This document shows, piece after piece, positions 29,554 through 38,461 of a DNA stretch of 64,000 nt. Location: positions 2,605,501 to 2,669,500 of the forward strand of contig NZ_LT906436.1 in NCBI RefSeq assembly GCF_900187225.1, read 5' to 3'. A program made the translations under genes and the position numbers. The notes beneath the pieces are model-generated. The model was not told the origin of the DNA, searched no databases, and worked only from the letters and a program-made list of their open reading frames with translations. Within the stretch, counting starts at the first letter, position 1; each line of letters starts with the position of its first letter. The DNA is from Listeria monocytogenes. GTDB lineage: Bacteria; Bacillota; Bacilli; Lactobacillales; Listeriaceae.

Positions 29554-31440
29554 ATGCCTGAAAAGAATATCGTTTTAATTGGGGCAGGATATGCAGGTGT
29601 ACACGCTGCTAAGAAATTAGCTAAGAAATACAAGAAAGACAAAGACGTTAATATTACATTAATCGATCGTCATTCGTACCATACAATGATGACTGAACTA
29701 CATGAGGTTGCTGGTGGTCGTGTTGAACCAACTGCAATTCAATATGATTTACGTCGTTTGTTTAATAGAACAAAAGTTAATCTTGTAACTGATAACGTGA
29801 CACATGTAGATCATGATAAAAAAGTTGTAACAACAGAACACGGAAGCTATCCGTTTGATTACCTAGTATTAGGTATGGGCGGCGAACCTAATGATTTCGG
29901 GACTCCTGGTGTTGGCGAAAATGGCTTTACACTTTGGTCTTGGGAAGATTCTGTTAAGTTACGCAATCATATTGAAGAAACTGTAACGAAAGCATCTCGC
30001 GAACAAGACGTTGAAAAACGTAAAGCAATGTTAACATTCGTTGTTTGTGGATCTGGATTTACTGGTATCGAAATGGTTGGGGAACTTTTAGAATGGAAAG
30101 ATCGTCTTGCTAAAGATAATAAAATTGACGCATCTGAAATTAAACTAGTTGTAGTAGAAGCTGCTCCAACAATTCTAAACATGCTTGAAAGAAGAGACGC
30201 TGACAAAGCAGAACGTTACATGGTTAAAAAAGGTATTGAAATCATGAAAAACGCTGCTATCGTTGAAGTTAAACCTGAAAGCATCGTACTTAAATCTGGC
30301 GAAGAACTTCCAACAAGCACATTAATTTGGACTGCTGGTGTTCGCGCTAACTCCGATACAAAAGATTACGGTATGGAATCTGCTCGTGCAGGCCGTTTGA
30401 AAGTAAACCAATATATGGAAGCAGAAGGTCTTAAAGACGTTTATGTTGTTGGTGACCTTGCTTACTTTGAAGATGAAGAAGGCAAACCAACTCCGCAAAT
30501 CGTTGAAGGTGCTGAACAAACTGCATTAACTGCAGCGAAAAGTATCATCGTTGAAATGAGCGGTACTGGCGAGAAAGAACCATTCCAAGGTAAATACCAT
30601 GGTGTAATGGTTTCTATTGGAGCTAAATATGGTGTTGCTCATCTTGGTGGCATGCATCTTTCTGGTTGGTTCGCTATTTTAATGAAACATATGGTTAACT
30701 TGTACTACTTCTTCGGTATCCGTAGTGGTTACTACATGTGGCAATATATTATGCATGAATTCTTCCACATTAAAGATCACCGCAATATTTTCCGTGGTTG
30801 GACTTCTCGTTATGGTAACGTACTTTGGGTTCTTCCTTTACGTGTATATCTAGGTTGGTTCTGGATTGACGAAGCTCTTTCTAAAATCTACGGTGAAACT
30901 ACATGGGATAAAGTAAGTATTACAAATTTAAAACCTTTATTTAACGGTATCGGTTCTGACTCTTGGTTAACTGCAACTACCTCTAAAATGCCATTCGAAT
31001 GGTTACAAACTGCTGCTACATCTGGTGCTAGTCAAGCTGCCGGTGATGCTGCTGGGGCTGCTGCAACAAACGTAACTACTCCAATTCTTAGTCATATGCC
31101 TGGTTGGTTCCAGTGGATTATGGAACTTCTAATGCCAAATCTTGATGTTGCTCTAGTAATGCAAAAAGTTGTACCTTTTGTTGAACTTGCAATCGGTCTT
31201 GCTATGGTAGTAGGTCTATTCACTTGGCTTGTAAGTATCGGAAGTGCTGGATTCCTAGTAATGTTTACACTAAGCGCTATGCTTGGTTGGGACAAATTCT
31301 GGGCGTTACCAGCTTCTATCGCACTTCTAAATGGCGCTGGTCGTACATTTGGTCTTGATTATTGGGCTGTTCCTTGGTTCCAAAAACATCTTGGTCATTG
31401 GTGGTACGGTAAGCCGAGATCCGTTTACAGAGACAAGTAA
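29554..31440 (+). CDS. ndh2: Type II NADH dehydrogenase for extracellular electron transfer (Ndh2)
   Basis: Membrane-associated flavoprotein that oxidises NADH and reduces the demethylmenaquinone pool feeding the extracellular route. 628 residues, much longer than ordinary NDH-2 (about 400). The N-terminal part has two dinucleotide folds: VLIGAGYAGVHAAK near residue 6 and VVCGSGFTGIEMVGELL near residue 167. The extra C-terminal part from about residue 400 is hydrophobic with several predicted membrane segments (for example LPLRVYLGWFWIDEAL and MVVGLFTWLVSIGSAGF). I start at ATG 29554; the frame opens at a TTG at 29542 that overlaps the Shine-Dalgarno region. Terminator follows. Confidence 0.94.
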   Translation: MPEKNIVLIGAGYAGVHAAKKLAKKYKKDKDVNITLIDRHSYHTMMTELHEVAGGRVEPTAIQYDLRRLFNRTKVNLVTDNVTHVDHDKKVVTTEHGSYPFDYLVLGMGGEPNDFGTPGVGENGFTLWSWEDSVKLRNHIEETVTKASREQDVEKRKAMLTFVVCGSGFTGIEMVGELLEWKDRLAKDNKIDASEIKLVVVEAAPTILNMLERRDADKAERYMVKKGIEIMKNAAIVEVKPESIVLKSGEELPTSTLIWTAGVRANSDTKDYGMESARAGRLKVNQYMEAEGLKDVYVVGDLAYFEDEEGKPTPQIVEGAEQTALTAAKSIIVEMSGTGEKEPFQGKYHGVMVSIGAKYGVAHLGGMHLSGWFAILMKHMVNLYYFFGIRSGYYMWQYIMHEFFHIKDHRNIFRGWTSRYGNVLWVLPLRVYLGWFWIDEALSKIYGETTWDKVSITNLKPLFNGIGSDSWLTATTSKMPFEWLQTAATSGASQAAGDAAGAAATNVTTPILSHMPGWFQWIMELLMPNLDVALVMQKVVPFVELAIGLAMVVGLFTWLVSIGSAGFLVMFTLSAMLGWDKFWALPASIALLNGAGRTFGLDYWAVPWFQKHLGHWWYGKPRSVYRDK

Positions 31441-31470
31441 ATTAGTTAGTTAAAATTTTAAATAAAAACT

Positions 31471-31520
31471 CGGGAGTGCATCCAAAAGCCAGTTTTGGCA
31501 TAGGAGGTGCTTCCGTTTTT
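31471..31520 (+). terminator. Terminator after ndh2
   Basis: CGGGAGTGC...GGTGCTTCCG forms the base of a stem with an inner GCCAgttTTGGC hairpin, followed by TTTTT. It separates ndh2 from eetA. Confidence 0.75.
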
Positions 31521-31528
31521 ATTATTTG

Positions 31529-31555
31529 TTGATTTCTTGAACTTTTTCCTATTAT
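31529..31555 (+). promoter_or_regulatory. Weak candidate promoter for eetA
   Basis: TTGATT (31529-31534) and TATTAT (31550-31555) are 15 bases apart, shorter than optimal. It lies between the ndh2 terminator and eetA, where a promoter is expected. Confidence 0.35.
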
Positions 31556-31615
31556 ATTTAGGCATAATCCTTTAAAATAGGATTTGTACATGACATTTTG
31601 AAAGGAGGCAATACG

Positions 31616-32050
31616 GTGAAGAAGTATCTTTCTATGGTGAAGCGTTGGGATATTATTATTATTTTATCTCTTTGTATACTCTCCTTTTTGCCGATTGCTA
31701 TTTTTTCATATGTAAAAGCGAATGAACCGGCTCCTGCTAACGGAAAAAAAGAGCTTGTTGCAGTTATTTCTGTTGATAATAAAGAATATAAGACTGTTAC
31801 ACTCACTGGACATAAAGGAACGGAAAGCTTTGATGTGAAACAACCAGATGGACATACTAACACGATTGAGGTTTCAGGGGAAGAAATCCGAATTAGTAAA
31901 GCGAACTGTAACGATCAAGTATGTGTTCGGACTGGAGCAATTGATAAACAAGGCGATACCGTTGTTTGTCTTCCACATAAGTTAGTAATTGAAGTAAAAG
32001 CGAGTGACGGGAGTTCAGGCGATTCAGATGATCCGATTATCTCTTCCTGA
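31616..32050 (+). CDS. eetA: EetA, NusG-domain-II-like membrane protein
   Basis: Required in L. monocytogenes extracellular electron transfer; biochemical role not settled. 144 residues: one N-terminal membrane segment at about 12-33 and an outward-facing NusG domain-II fold (Pfam NusG_II). Cysteines are conserved in ANCNDQVCVRTG and VVCLPHK. I use GTG 31616, 7 bases after AAAGGAGG; a TTG at 31598 opens the same frame but precedes the ribosome binding site. First gene of eetA-eetB-dmkB. Confidence 0.9.
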   Translation: MKKYLSMVKRWDIIIILSLCILSFLPIAIFSYVKANEPAPANGKKELVAVISVDNKEYKTVTLTGHKGTESFDVKQPDGHTNTIEVSGEEIRISKANCNDQVCVRTGAIDKQGDTVVCLPHKLVIEVKASDGSSGDSDDPIISS

Positions 32051-32082
32051 CCTTATCCTCTAATAGATAGGAAAGTGTTTTT

Positions 32083-32625
32083 ATGACAAAAAACAGACGA
32101 TTAGTATATATAGCACTTTTGGCTGCTCAAGCGGTTGTCATTAGTTTACTCGAACGGGCTATTCCGTTTCCATTTGCGTTTGCTCCTGGGGCGAAACTAG
32201 GTCTTGCTAATATTATTACGTGTATTTCGCTTTATACGTTATCGGCAAAAGATACATTTATGATTATCTGCATTAGGTTAGTATTATCCACTTTGCTTGG
32301 TGGGACAATTTCAACCTTTATGTATAGCGCGGCCGGAGCTATCTTGAGTTTTCTTGGGATGTGGCTCGTACAGCAACTTGGGCCGAAACGCGTGAGCATC
32401 ATTGGCGTTAGCGTTACCGGTGGGATTTTACATAACGTTGGTCAGCTCGTAATCGCTAGTTGGATTGCTGGTACTTGGTCCGTTATGCTTTATTTACCAG
32501 TATTATCTTTCATCGGAATTCTTTCTGGGATTGCGGTTGGGATTGCTGCAAATTACCTACTAAAAAACGTCCAAACTTTGCGGATGTTCGCTGATGCTAA
32601 ACAAAGTCAAGCAGCACAAAAATAA
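32083..32625 (+). CDS. eetB: EetB, ECF S-component-like flavin exporter subunit
   Basis: 180-residue membrane protein with five to six hydrophobic segments. By sequence it belongs to the family usually labelled heptaprenyl diphosphate synthase component I, which misleads: in L. monocytogenes EetB is reported to act as an ECF-type substrate-binding subunit exporting flavin with FmnA. Motifs seen: PFAFAPGAKLGLANI and TVTGGILHNVGQLVIA-like sequence. It is 32 bases after eetA and 21 before dmkB. Confidence 0.9.
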   Translation: MTKNRRLVYIALLAAQAVVISLLERAIPFPFAFAPGAKLGLANIITCISLYTLSAKDTFMIICIRLVLSTLLGGTISTFMYSAAGAILSFLGMWLVQQLGPKRVSIIGVSVTGGILHNVGQLVIASWIAGTWSVMLYLPVLSFIGILSGIAVGIAANYLLKNVQTLRMFADAKQSQAAQK

Positions 32626-32646
32626 CTTTTAAAAAAGGAGTTCAAT

Positions 32647-33627
32647 ATGCAACTTCATGCTATGTGGGATGAGTATCCTGCACTTTCCAAAGATTTACAA
32701 GAAGTCTTACAAACGATTGAAAAAAATATTCAAATTCGCGATAAACACGTTGAGCAAAATGTGAAAGATTTGATTCATGCCGGCGGGAAATTACTGCGCC
32801 CAGCTTTTGCACTTCTTTCTGCTCAAGCTGGTCCTGATTATGATAAAGACCGCGCTGTTTCGATTGCTGCTGCACTTGAAGTACTTCATATGGCAACGTT
32901 GATTCATGATGATGTCGTTGATGATTCTCCGTTACGCCGTGGCATCCCGACAATTCATTCTAAATATGGTCGTAATTATGCTGTTTATACAGGCGATTAT
33001 TTATTCTGCATCTGTTTCAAAATTCTATCCGCACATGCTTCTTCCGTGGAGAACATTGAATTTAATAGTAAAAATATCGAAAAAATCTTAATGGGCGAAC
33101 TAGATCAAATGCGCACGAGCTATAAAATGAACGTGACCGTTCGCGAGTATTTAACCCGTATTTCTGGTAAAACAGCACAATTATTTGCGCTTAGTTGTTA
33201 CTCCGGTGCAACAGGTAGTAAAGCAACACGAATGACAGTTGCAAAATGTTATAACATCGGGCATTATCTTGGCATGGCTTTCCAAATTATTGACGACGTA
33301 CTGGATTACACAAGTACAGATGAAGGTCTTGGCAAACCCGTTTTAAATGATATGAAACAAGGTATTTATTCTCTACCGCTTATTTATGCAATGAAAGGTC
33401 ACTTGGCGGAATTCGAACCACTTCTTTCTCAAAAACTAGATATGACTGATGATGCTTCCGAACAAGTTTTAGCACTTATTTCTAAGTATAAAGGTGTCGA
33501 ACAGGCATTCAAACTTGCAAAAAAATATACGAATAAAGCGCTTCGTGAAATCAAAAAACTACCAGCTGGCGCATATCGTGAAGATATGTACCGCTTGACG
33601 AAAAACATTTTAGATCGAGATATCTAA
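32647..33627 (+). CDS. dmkB: Polyprenyl diphosphate synthase (DmkB)
   Basis: Trans-prenyltransferase making the long isoprenoid chain for the demethylmenaquinone of the electron-transfer pathway. 326 residues. The first Asp-rich motif is HDDVVDDSPLRRG (Asp88, Asp89, Asp92) and the second is FQIIDDVLDYT near residue 218; GGKLLRPAF near residue 46 binds isopentenyl diphosphate. AAAAAAGGAG precedes the ATG. Last gene of eetA-eetB-dmkB. The chain length cannot be read from sequence by eye. Confidence 0.93.
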   Translation: MQLHAMWDEYPALSKDLQEVLQTIEKNIQIRDKHVEQNVKDLIHAGGKLLRPAFALLSAQAGPDYDKDRAVSIAAALEVLHMATLIHDDVVDDSPLRRGIPTIHSKYGRNYAVYTGDYLFCICFKILSAHASSVENIEFNSKNIEKILMGELDQMRTSYKMNVTVREYLTRISGKTAQLFALSCYSGATGSKATRMTVAKCYNIGHYLGMAFQIIDDVLDYTSTDEGLGKPVLNDMKQGIYSLPLIYAMKGHLAEFEPLLSQKLDMTDDASEQVLALISKYKGVEQAFKLAKKYTNKALREIKKLPAGAYREDMYRLTKNILDRDI

Positions 33628-33716
33628 ACCGTTTAGAACATTGCTCCTTCCATATTGAGTTTTGTTCTAAATTTTGGAACTTATTGTGAAAATACAAACA
33701 TGAAAGCGTGATTAAC

Positions 33717-35048
33717 GTGATTCGATTTTTTAAAATAGTTACACCACTACTCTTGTCTATCTCTTTAGTCGCTTGTAGTTCTGTAAGTGGCAAAACGGAT
33801 AAAATTACTGCGCCAATCGAGAAAGATCGTAATTTATCCATGGTCGTAACGACAGATGTCCATTACTTTGCGCCGTCACTAACGGACAACGGAAAAGCTT
33901 TTGAAAAATATGTGGCTGCGGGCGATGGTAAGCAATTAGCCTATAGCGATGAAATAACAGATGCTTTTTTAGCAGATGTAGAGTCCAAAAAGACAGACGT
34001 CCTTATTATTAGCGGCGACCTTACGAACAACGGTGAAAAAACAAGTCATGAGGAGTTAGCCAAAAAACTTACTCAAGTAGAGAAAACTGGGACGCAGGTT
34101 TTTGTTGTTCCGGGTAATCATGACATTAACAACCCTTGGGCTCGCAAATTTGAAAAAGATAAGCAGTTACCAACCGACACTATATCACCAACTGATTTTA
34201 GTAAAATTTATAGTGATTTTGGATATGAAGATGCTATTTCAACTGATGAGTTTTCGCTGAGCTATTTAGCGGCTCCTTCTTCCAAAGTATGGCTACTAAT
34301 GTTAGATACGGCTATTTATAAAACAAATATGCAGCAAGGAAATCCCACAACGGAAGGCGGACTAACAGCCGGAACATTAGATTGGATAAAAGAAAGTAGT
34401 GCGCTTGCTAAGAAAAATGGCGCTAAGCTTATCCCTGTTTTGCATCATAATTTAACTGATCATAATGATGTCATCCAAAAAGGTTATACTATTAATTATA
34501 ATCAACAAGTGATTGATGCGCTTACGGAAGGCGCTATGGATTTTTCTCTAAGTGGTCACATCCATACGCAAAATATCCGTTCTGCGAAAAGCACAGATGG
34601 CAAAGAAATCACCGATATCGTAACCAATGCTCTCTCTGTTTTTCCGCATAAATATGGCAATATTACTTATAGTGCCAAAAATAAAAACTTCACGTATCAA
34701 TCTCAAAAGTTAGATATGGAAGCCTGGGCAAAAGCGCAAGGCTCTACGGATGAAAACTTGCTTAATTTTGATCAGTTTGATTACGAAACTTTTTATAATA
34801 GTGGCTACGATAAGGCAATGATGGATTTAATGACCGATGAGTCTTATGATAAGTACAACCAAGCAGATAAGGAAAAAATGGCAGATACGATGGGATTAAA
34901 TAACATGTATTTCTTCGCCGGAACTGCCCCTCCAAAATCTGATGGTATGGCTTTATGGGATTCTGCACCGAATTCATTTTTGAAAGATTACGTTTTAAGT
35001 TCGTCCAATCCACCTAAGAAAAGTAATGACTATTATGTTAGTCCTTAA
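33717..35048 (+). CDS. Metallophosphoesterase lipoprotein
   Basis: Predicted exported calcineurin-like phosphoesterase, substrate unknown. About 443 residues. A lipobox LSLVACSS follows a short hydrophobic segment, so it should be membrane-anchored outside. Metal-binding motifs in order: DVHY, ISGDLTNNGEK, VPGNHDINNPWA, VLHHNLTDH and LSGHIHTQN, a full dimetal set. The frame opens with GTG 33708; I prefer GTG 33717 for spacing from GAAAG, but neither site is strong. A perfect bidirectional terminator follows. Confidence 0.88.
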   Translation: MIRFFKIVTPLLLSISLVACSSVSGKTDKITAPIEKDRNLSMVVTTDVHYFAPSLTDNGKAFEKYVAAGDGKQLAYSDEITDAFLADVESKKTDVLIISGDLTNNGEKTSHEELAKKLTQVEKTGTQVFVVPGNHDINNPWARKFEKDKQLPTDTISPTDFSKIYSDFGYEDAISTDEFSLSYLAAPSSKVWLLMLDTAIYKTNMQQGNPTTEGGLTAGTLDWIKESSALAKKNGAKLIPVLHHNLTDHNDVIQKGYTINYNQQVIDALTEGAMDFSLSGHIHTQNIRSAKSTDGKEITDIVTNALSVFPHKYGNITYSAKNKNFTYQSQKLDMEAWAKAQGSTDENLLNFDQFDYETFYNSGYDKAMMDLMTDESYDKYNQADKEKMADTMGLNNMYFFAGTAPPKSDGMALWDSAPNSFLKDYVLSSSNPPKKSNDYYVSP

Positions 35049-35053
35049 ATAAT

Positions 35054-35089
35054 AAAAAACTGGTAGCCGTTGTGGCTTACCAGTTTTTT
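35054..35089. terminator. Bidirectional terminator
   Basis: AAAAAACTGGTAGCC pairs with GGCTTACCAGTTTTTT with a GTTGT loop. It serves the phosphoesterase gene and the convergent DUF4003 gene. Confidence 0.95.
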
Positions 35090-35092
35090 GTA

Positions 35093-36079
35093 TTAACTAG
35101 ATGCAGCTGCCGCACTCGCTGCCGCAGCTGCACTTACCGCAGCTGCTTGTTCCATTGCAATCAATATATGCACATTGACCATTAATCCTTCTAATTGTTC
35201 CTTACTCATTTGACCAGATTGTTTTTCCGTATATAGGCTTATCGCTAGAGCTGTAACGAATTCTCGTCCGAAACGCAAGCCGGGTTGTTGCTGTAATTCA
35301 TCAATTAAGTTCACTAACCCTGAATCGATTTTTCGCCCATCCATGACAAAAGCTAAAATTCCAATACTCGAGTAATGTATTGGTTTTACTTTTATCCCTT
35401 TTTGGCGTAGTTCTTCTACAATATTATCTACTCTTCGAATGAATTTACTATCTTTTTCACCGTACAAAAGCGTTCCTGTTGTTGCTAAAAATTGTAAGCT
35501 ATCATTTTTGCGGAAACCTTTTGCAGCAAATTCTTGAAAATAATATTCTGTCACTTCAGCCAATTTCGTGGTGTTTTCTTCTGGTAGATTAGCTAGGAAA
35601 ACGGCGGTTGTTACATCTTCACTTTTGGTTAAAAACGGGTGATCTTTTTTGAAAAGTTGGTGGATCGTTTTTGCTTTTTGGGCTGTCTTTGTTGGATTTT
35701 CTGATTCTAATAATAAGTATGCCGCAAAGTAAGTATATTCTGTGCGCTGGAATCCTGCTTGGATTAACGTGTTATAGTTAGCAATTACTTGCTGAACGCT
35801 CTCTCGGCTGGCATTATTGTTTGCCATAAGTAATCCTACAAGAGATGCGCGAACATTTCCGTTTAGCGCTGTGAACATGCCTAATTGTCGCTTAATTTCT
35901 TTATTTATTTCATTGAATCTCTCCGGATTAACCACTTCATTATTTCCCGCAAAAAGACGAGCAATTAGAAAGCGAATTCGTTTATCAATAAAACTAACAC
36001 CACTCGTTTTCACTAACTCATAGTTCTTCATCAATAATTTCGTTGCTTGTTCGCTATCAAATACATATGCTGAATCCAT
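35093..36079 (-). CDS. DUF4003-like protein, 328 aa
   Basis: Cytoplasmic protein that I place, from memory, in the DUF4003 family of Firmicutes, function unknown. It is helical throughout: LLMKNYELVKTSG, RIRFLIARLFAGN and TYFAAYLLLESENPTK. The C terminus is an unusual Ala/Ser-rich run, AAAVSAAAAASAAAASS, which may be flexible. It follows the SMI1/KNR4 gene by 27 bases in what looks like a two-gene unit. Confidence 0.75.
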   Translation of the reverse strand: MDSAYVFDSEQATKLLMKNYELVKTSGVSFIDKRIRFLIARLFAGNNEVVNPERFNEINKEIKRQLGMFTALNGNVRASLVGLLMANNNASRESVQQVIANYNTLIQAGFQRTEYTYFAAYLLLESENPTKTAQKAKTIHQLFKKDHPFLTKSEDVTTAVFLANLPEENTTKLAEVTEYYFQEFAAKGFRKNDSLQFLATTGTLLYGEKDSKFIRRVDNIVEELRQKGIKVKPIHYSSIGILAFVMDGRKIDSGLVNLIDELQQQPGLRFGREFVTALAISLYTEKQSGQMSKEQLEGLMVNVHILIAMEQAAAVSAAAAASAAAASS

Positions 36080-36106
36080 CGGCTACACTCCTTCTTGTTT
36101 TTTGAA

Positions 36107-36919
36107 TTAATATTCCTCTCTGTACAAACTCAAAATAAACGCTTCAAAATTATCAGCTAGCTTCATTATTTTATAATCAGCCTCTTGATCAATATGAACG
36201 ACTGCGGGCTCGCCTGTTTTTCCGCAATTTCGATAATCCAAGAAAACCATATCATGTCCGGCTGACGGGCAATCGGCAATAGCTAAACCAACATCGGGAT
36301 AACCCCACTCTTCTATCCAAAAATTTGTGTTGTGCATACCATTCAATGCAGATATCCCTTGGTTTCCTATTCCCATAATCCCAGTAATAGCTACACAATT
36401 CTCCGACCATGAACTTGGCTCTATCGTAGGAACAGAACCGGTTGATACTATACCTCCATTTTGGGTATGGCGCATTAAGTAGATATAAGATTTAGGTAAC
36501 TTATAGCCTAGTTCTGCTTCGATTGCAGCCACTCTTTGCGGCGTAGGGTATACATCTTTATAGTCATTTTCGTAATCAAACTCTAGCCAAAGCTCTGCTA
36601 GACTATCCCCTTGGAAAAATGTCCCGACCTCACTAAAATATTCATCTAACTCAGCGAAAATTTGCTTAGCTTTTTCACGTTCGAACTCGACTGCTTCCAG
36701 ATCTTGCATCTCTTCTAAAATCGACATGAGCTGTTGATAGATTTCGGGAAAATGTTCGCCACTTTGGTAGAGCACATCGCTAAGTAATACCGTTGCTGTA
36801 AAGATATCTCTTTTATTTTCGGTTGTCACTTCTTGTTTCCAACAAGTTTCAAGTAAGCGAATCGCCTCTTTTGTTTTTCCTTTGTCTAAATAATATAATG
36901 CTTTTCTTGTTGTAAGCAT
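36107..36919 (-). CDS. SMI1/KNR4 (SUKH) family protein
   Basis: 270-residue cytoplasmic protein. An N-terminal helical part (residues 1-120) is followed by a SUKH-type domain with TPQRVAAIEAELGYKLPKSYIYLMRHTQNGG and GNQGISALN. Many SUKH proteins are immunity proteins of polymorphic toxins, but no toxin gene is adjacent. Its promoter overlaps the terminator of the preceding carbohydrate operon. Confidence 0.78.
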   Translation of the reverse strand: MLTTRKALYYLDKGKTKEAIRLLETCWKQEVTTENKRDIFTATVLLSDVLYQSGEHFPEIYQQLMSILEEMQDLEAVEFEREKAKQIFAELDEYFSEVGTFFQGDSLAELWLEFDYENDYKDVYPTPQRVAAIEAELGYKLPKSYIYLMRHTQNGGIVSTGSVPTIEPSSWSENCVAITGIMGIGNQGISALNGMHNTNFWIEEWGYPDVGLAIADCPSAGHDMVFLDYRNCGKTGEPAVVHIDQEADYKIMKLADNFEAFILSLYREEY

Positions 36920-36948
36920 ATTATTCCTCCACTAACCTTAATAACTTC

Positions 36949-36977
36949 ATTATACTAAAAAAACCCTAGGGAAACAA
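36949..36977 (-). promoter_or_regulatory. Promoter of the SMI1/KNR4-DUF4003 unit
   Basis: On the minus strand TTGTTT (36972-36977) and TATAAT (36949-36954) are 17 bases apart. The -35 lies in the loop, and the spacer in the 3' arm and T tract, of the upstream operon's terminator. Confidence 0.65.
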
Positions 36978-36988
36978 AAACCCTAGGG
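36957..36988 (-). terminator. Terminator of the Ula-type PTS/lactonase operon
   Basis: On the minus strand two copies of the self-complementary CCCTAGGG (36981-36988 and 36964-36971) pair across a nine-base loop, followed by seven T residues. Confidence 0.88.
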
Positions 36989-36997
36989 ACGCTATTT

Positions 36998-37741
36998 TTA
37001 TAAATTCATTCCAAGCAATGGAATTCGCTCCTTGTATTTATCAACAAGTGCTTGATTATGTGCATCGGCATTTTCGACATTTCCACTAATAAATACTGGC
37101 GGTGTGAAGTTGTCGTTTACCATTTTTTCAATTGCTTCTGCAAAAATGGATTGCAAGATGACCGCGCCTGTTACTGTAGATGTTGGTGCGAAGGCGATAT
37201 CGAAGTTTGCTGATTTTAGGACGGCATCTCCTTTAACAGCACCGTTATCGATTACAATGTCCCCAGCATCAGATAGCCGTTTTCCGGAGGTGTGGCGGGA
37301 TTTTTGGCTGGCCGAGTATTGGAGCGAAGTAATCACGATGACAAATGCACCTTTTTCGCGGGCAATTTCAGCAACATCAATTGGTACGGGGTTTCGTCCA
37401 GACGTCGATAGCACAATCATGATATCGCCAGGACGGATATCTTCCTCTGCCATAAATGTTTTCGCATAATCATTTTTCCGTTCCAGCACAGATGACGCCG
37501 CAGCTCCTTCGTGAAGCATAAGTGGTTCATGTAAAATCGGATGAATCGCAGCAAGTCCACCTGCCCGGTAAAATACTTCCTCTGTTAAAATATGCGAGTG
37601 ACCGCAGCCAAATAAATGGATTACACCGTCGTTTTCGATGGACTTGGCTACCTTCGCTCCTGCTTCTTTTACATAATCAGCTTCATTATCGAGAATGTTT
37701 TCTAATAAACGAACCGTAATATCGACATAATTATTAATCAT
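36998..37741 (-). CDS. SIS-domain sugar-phosphate-binding protein (UPF0309-like)
   Basis: 247-residue cytoplasmic protein with a SIS domain, which binds phosphosugars; probably an isomerase or a regulator, substrate unknown. Motifs: LFGCGHSHILTEE (about residue 43), VLSTSGRNPVPIDVAE (about residue 112) and a C-terminal AIEKMVNDN segment. It starts directly after the stop of the KDGP-aldolase gene, so translation is probably coupled. Last gene of the operon. Confidence 0.85.
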   Translation of the reverse strand: MINNYVDITVRLLENILDNEADYVKEAGAKVAKSIENDGVIHLFGCGHSHILTEEVFYRAGGLAAIHPILHEPLMLHEGAAASSVLERKNDYAKTFMAEEDIRPGDIMIVLSTSGRNPVPIDVAEIAREKGAFVIVITSLQYSASQKSRHTSGKRLSDAGDIVIDNGAVKGDAVLKSANFDIAFAPTSTVTGAVILQSIFAEAIEKMVNDNFTPPVFISGNVENADAHNQALVDKYKERIPLLGMNL

Positions 37742-38461
37742 TTAATTCCCCTCCAAAGCTGCAAAAATTTTCTCGATTTCTTCCGGCTTTGTTCGGCCAG
37801 TTGCTTTGTCAATTGTTTTTCCGAAAATATGTGGCATGTAAAACGGAATTCCTGTGGACTTGATGGCGGTTGTTATTTCAAGAATATTGTCAGCTCCAAT
37901 TCCTCCCGCTGGCTCAATACCGTAAATGCCTTTATCTGCTGCAATTTTTGTTAAGTAAACTAGTTCATCTAAATATTTCGTGCCTTCAATGCTCATAAAT
38001 TTAATGGACGGGATGTTGGCGGATAGACAATAATCGACAGCTTCTTCAGCGGTAATTTCATCTCCGGAAGATAGTTTTACAATACCTACTTTTCCAGTTG
38101 GTCGAACGAGTGCATTAGTGTATGTTTCCGGGAGTAAGCCATTTGTTAATCCCGCGGTTTCGATTGGCTGGTTAATATGACTGTTTGGAGCCAGACGAGC
38201 AATATGAAGAACATCGCGCCAGTTTTGCCAGTCTCCGCCACCACCAAGGCCAACACTAATGACCTCAGCAGTAGTTTGTAGTTCTTTCACCACATTTGCG
38301 GCTTCTTCTGCTGTTTCATAGTTCGTTGCAACGATTCCTGGAACGGCAAAACCGCGCGCTGCCACCATGACTTCCAGGCTATTTTCCTTATCTTTCGCTA
38401 AAAAATTAAATAGCGCAAAATTATTCCATTTCGGTAGATTTTCGAATTTTTTCTTGTTCAA
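37742..38461 (-). CDS. KDGP-aldolase family protein (DgaF-like)
   Basis: 239-residue TIM-barrel protein of the family that cleaves 2-keto-3-deoxy-6-phosphogluconate to pyruvate and glyceraldehyde 3-phosphate in glucosaminate catabolism (DgaF). Seen: VMVAARGFAVPGIVATNYETAEEA, SVGLGGGGDWQNW, GKVGIVKLSSGDEITAEEA and YGIEPAGGIGADNI. It begins with TTG and overlaps the creatininase gene by 41 bases; GGAG lies 10 bases before the TTG. The substrate here is inferred only from family. Confidence 0.82.
   Translation of the reverse strand: MNKKKFENLPKWNNFALFNFLAKDKENSLEVMVAARGFAVPGIVATNYETAEEAANVVKELQTTAEVISVGLGGGGDWQNWRDVLHIARLAPNSHINQPIETAGLTNGLLPETYTNALVRPTGKVGIVKLSSGDEITAEEAVDYCLSANIPSIKFMSIEGTKYLDELVYLTKIAADKGIYGIEPAGGIGADNILEITTAIKSTGIPFYMPHIFGKTIDKATGRTKPEEIEKIFAALEGN

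Noticed and set aside
35098-35150. Simple repeat encoding the Ala/Ser tail of the DUF4003-like protein
   Set aside because: The GC-richer GCAGCTGC-like run is in frame and codes for low-complexity residues; it is not a separate repeat element.
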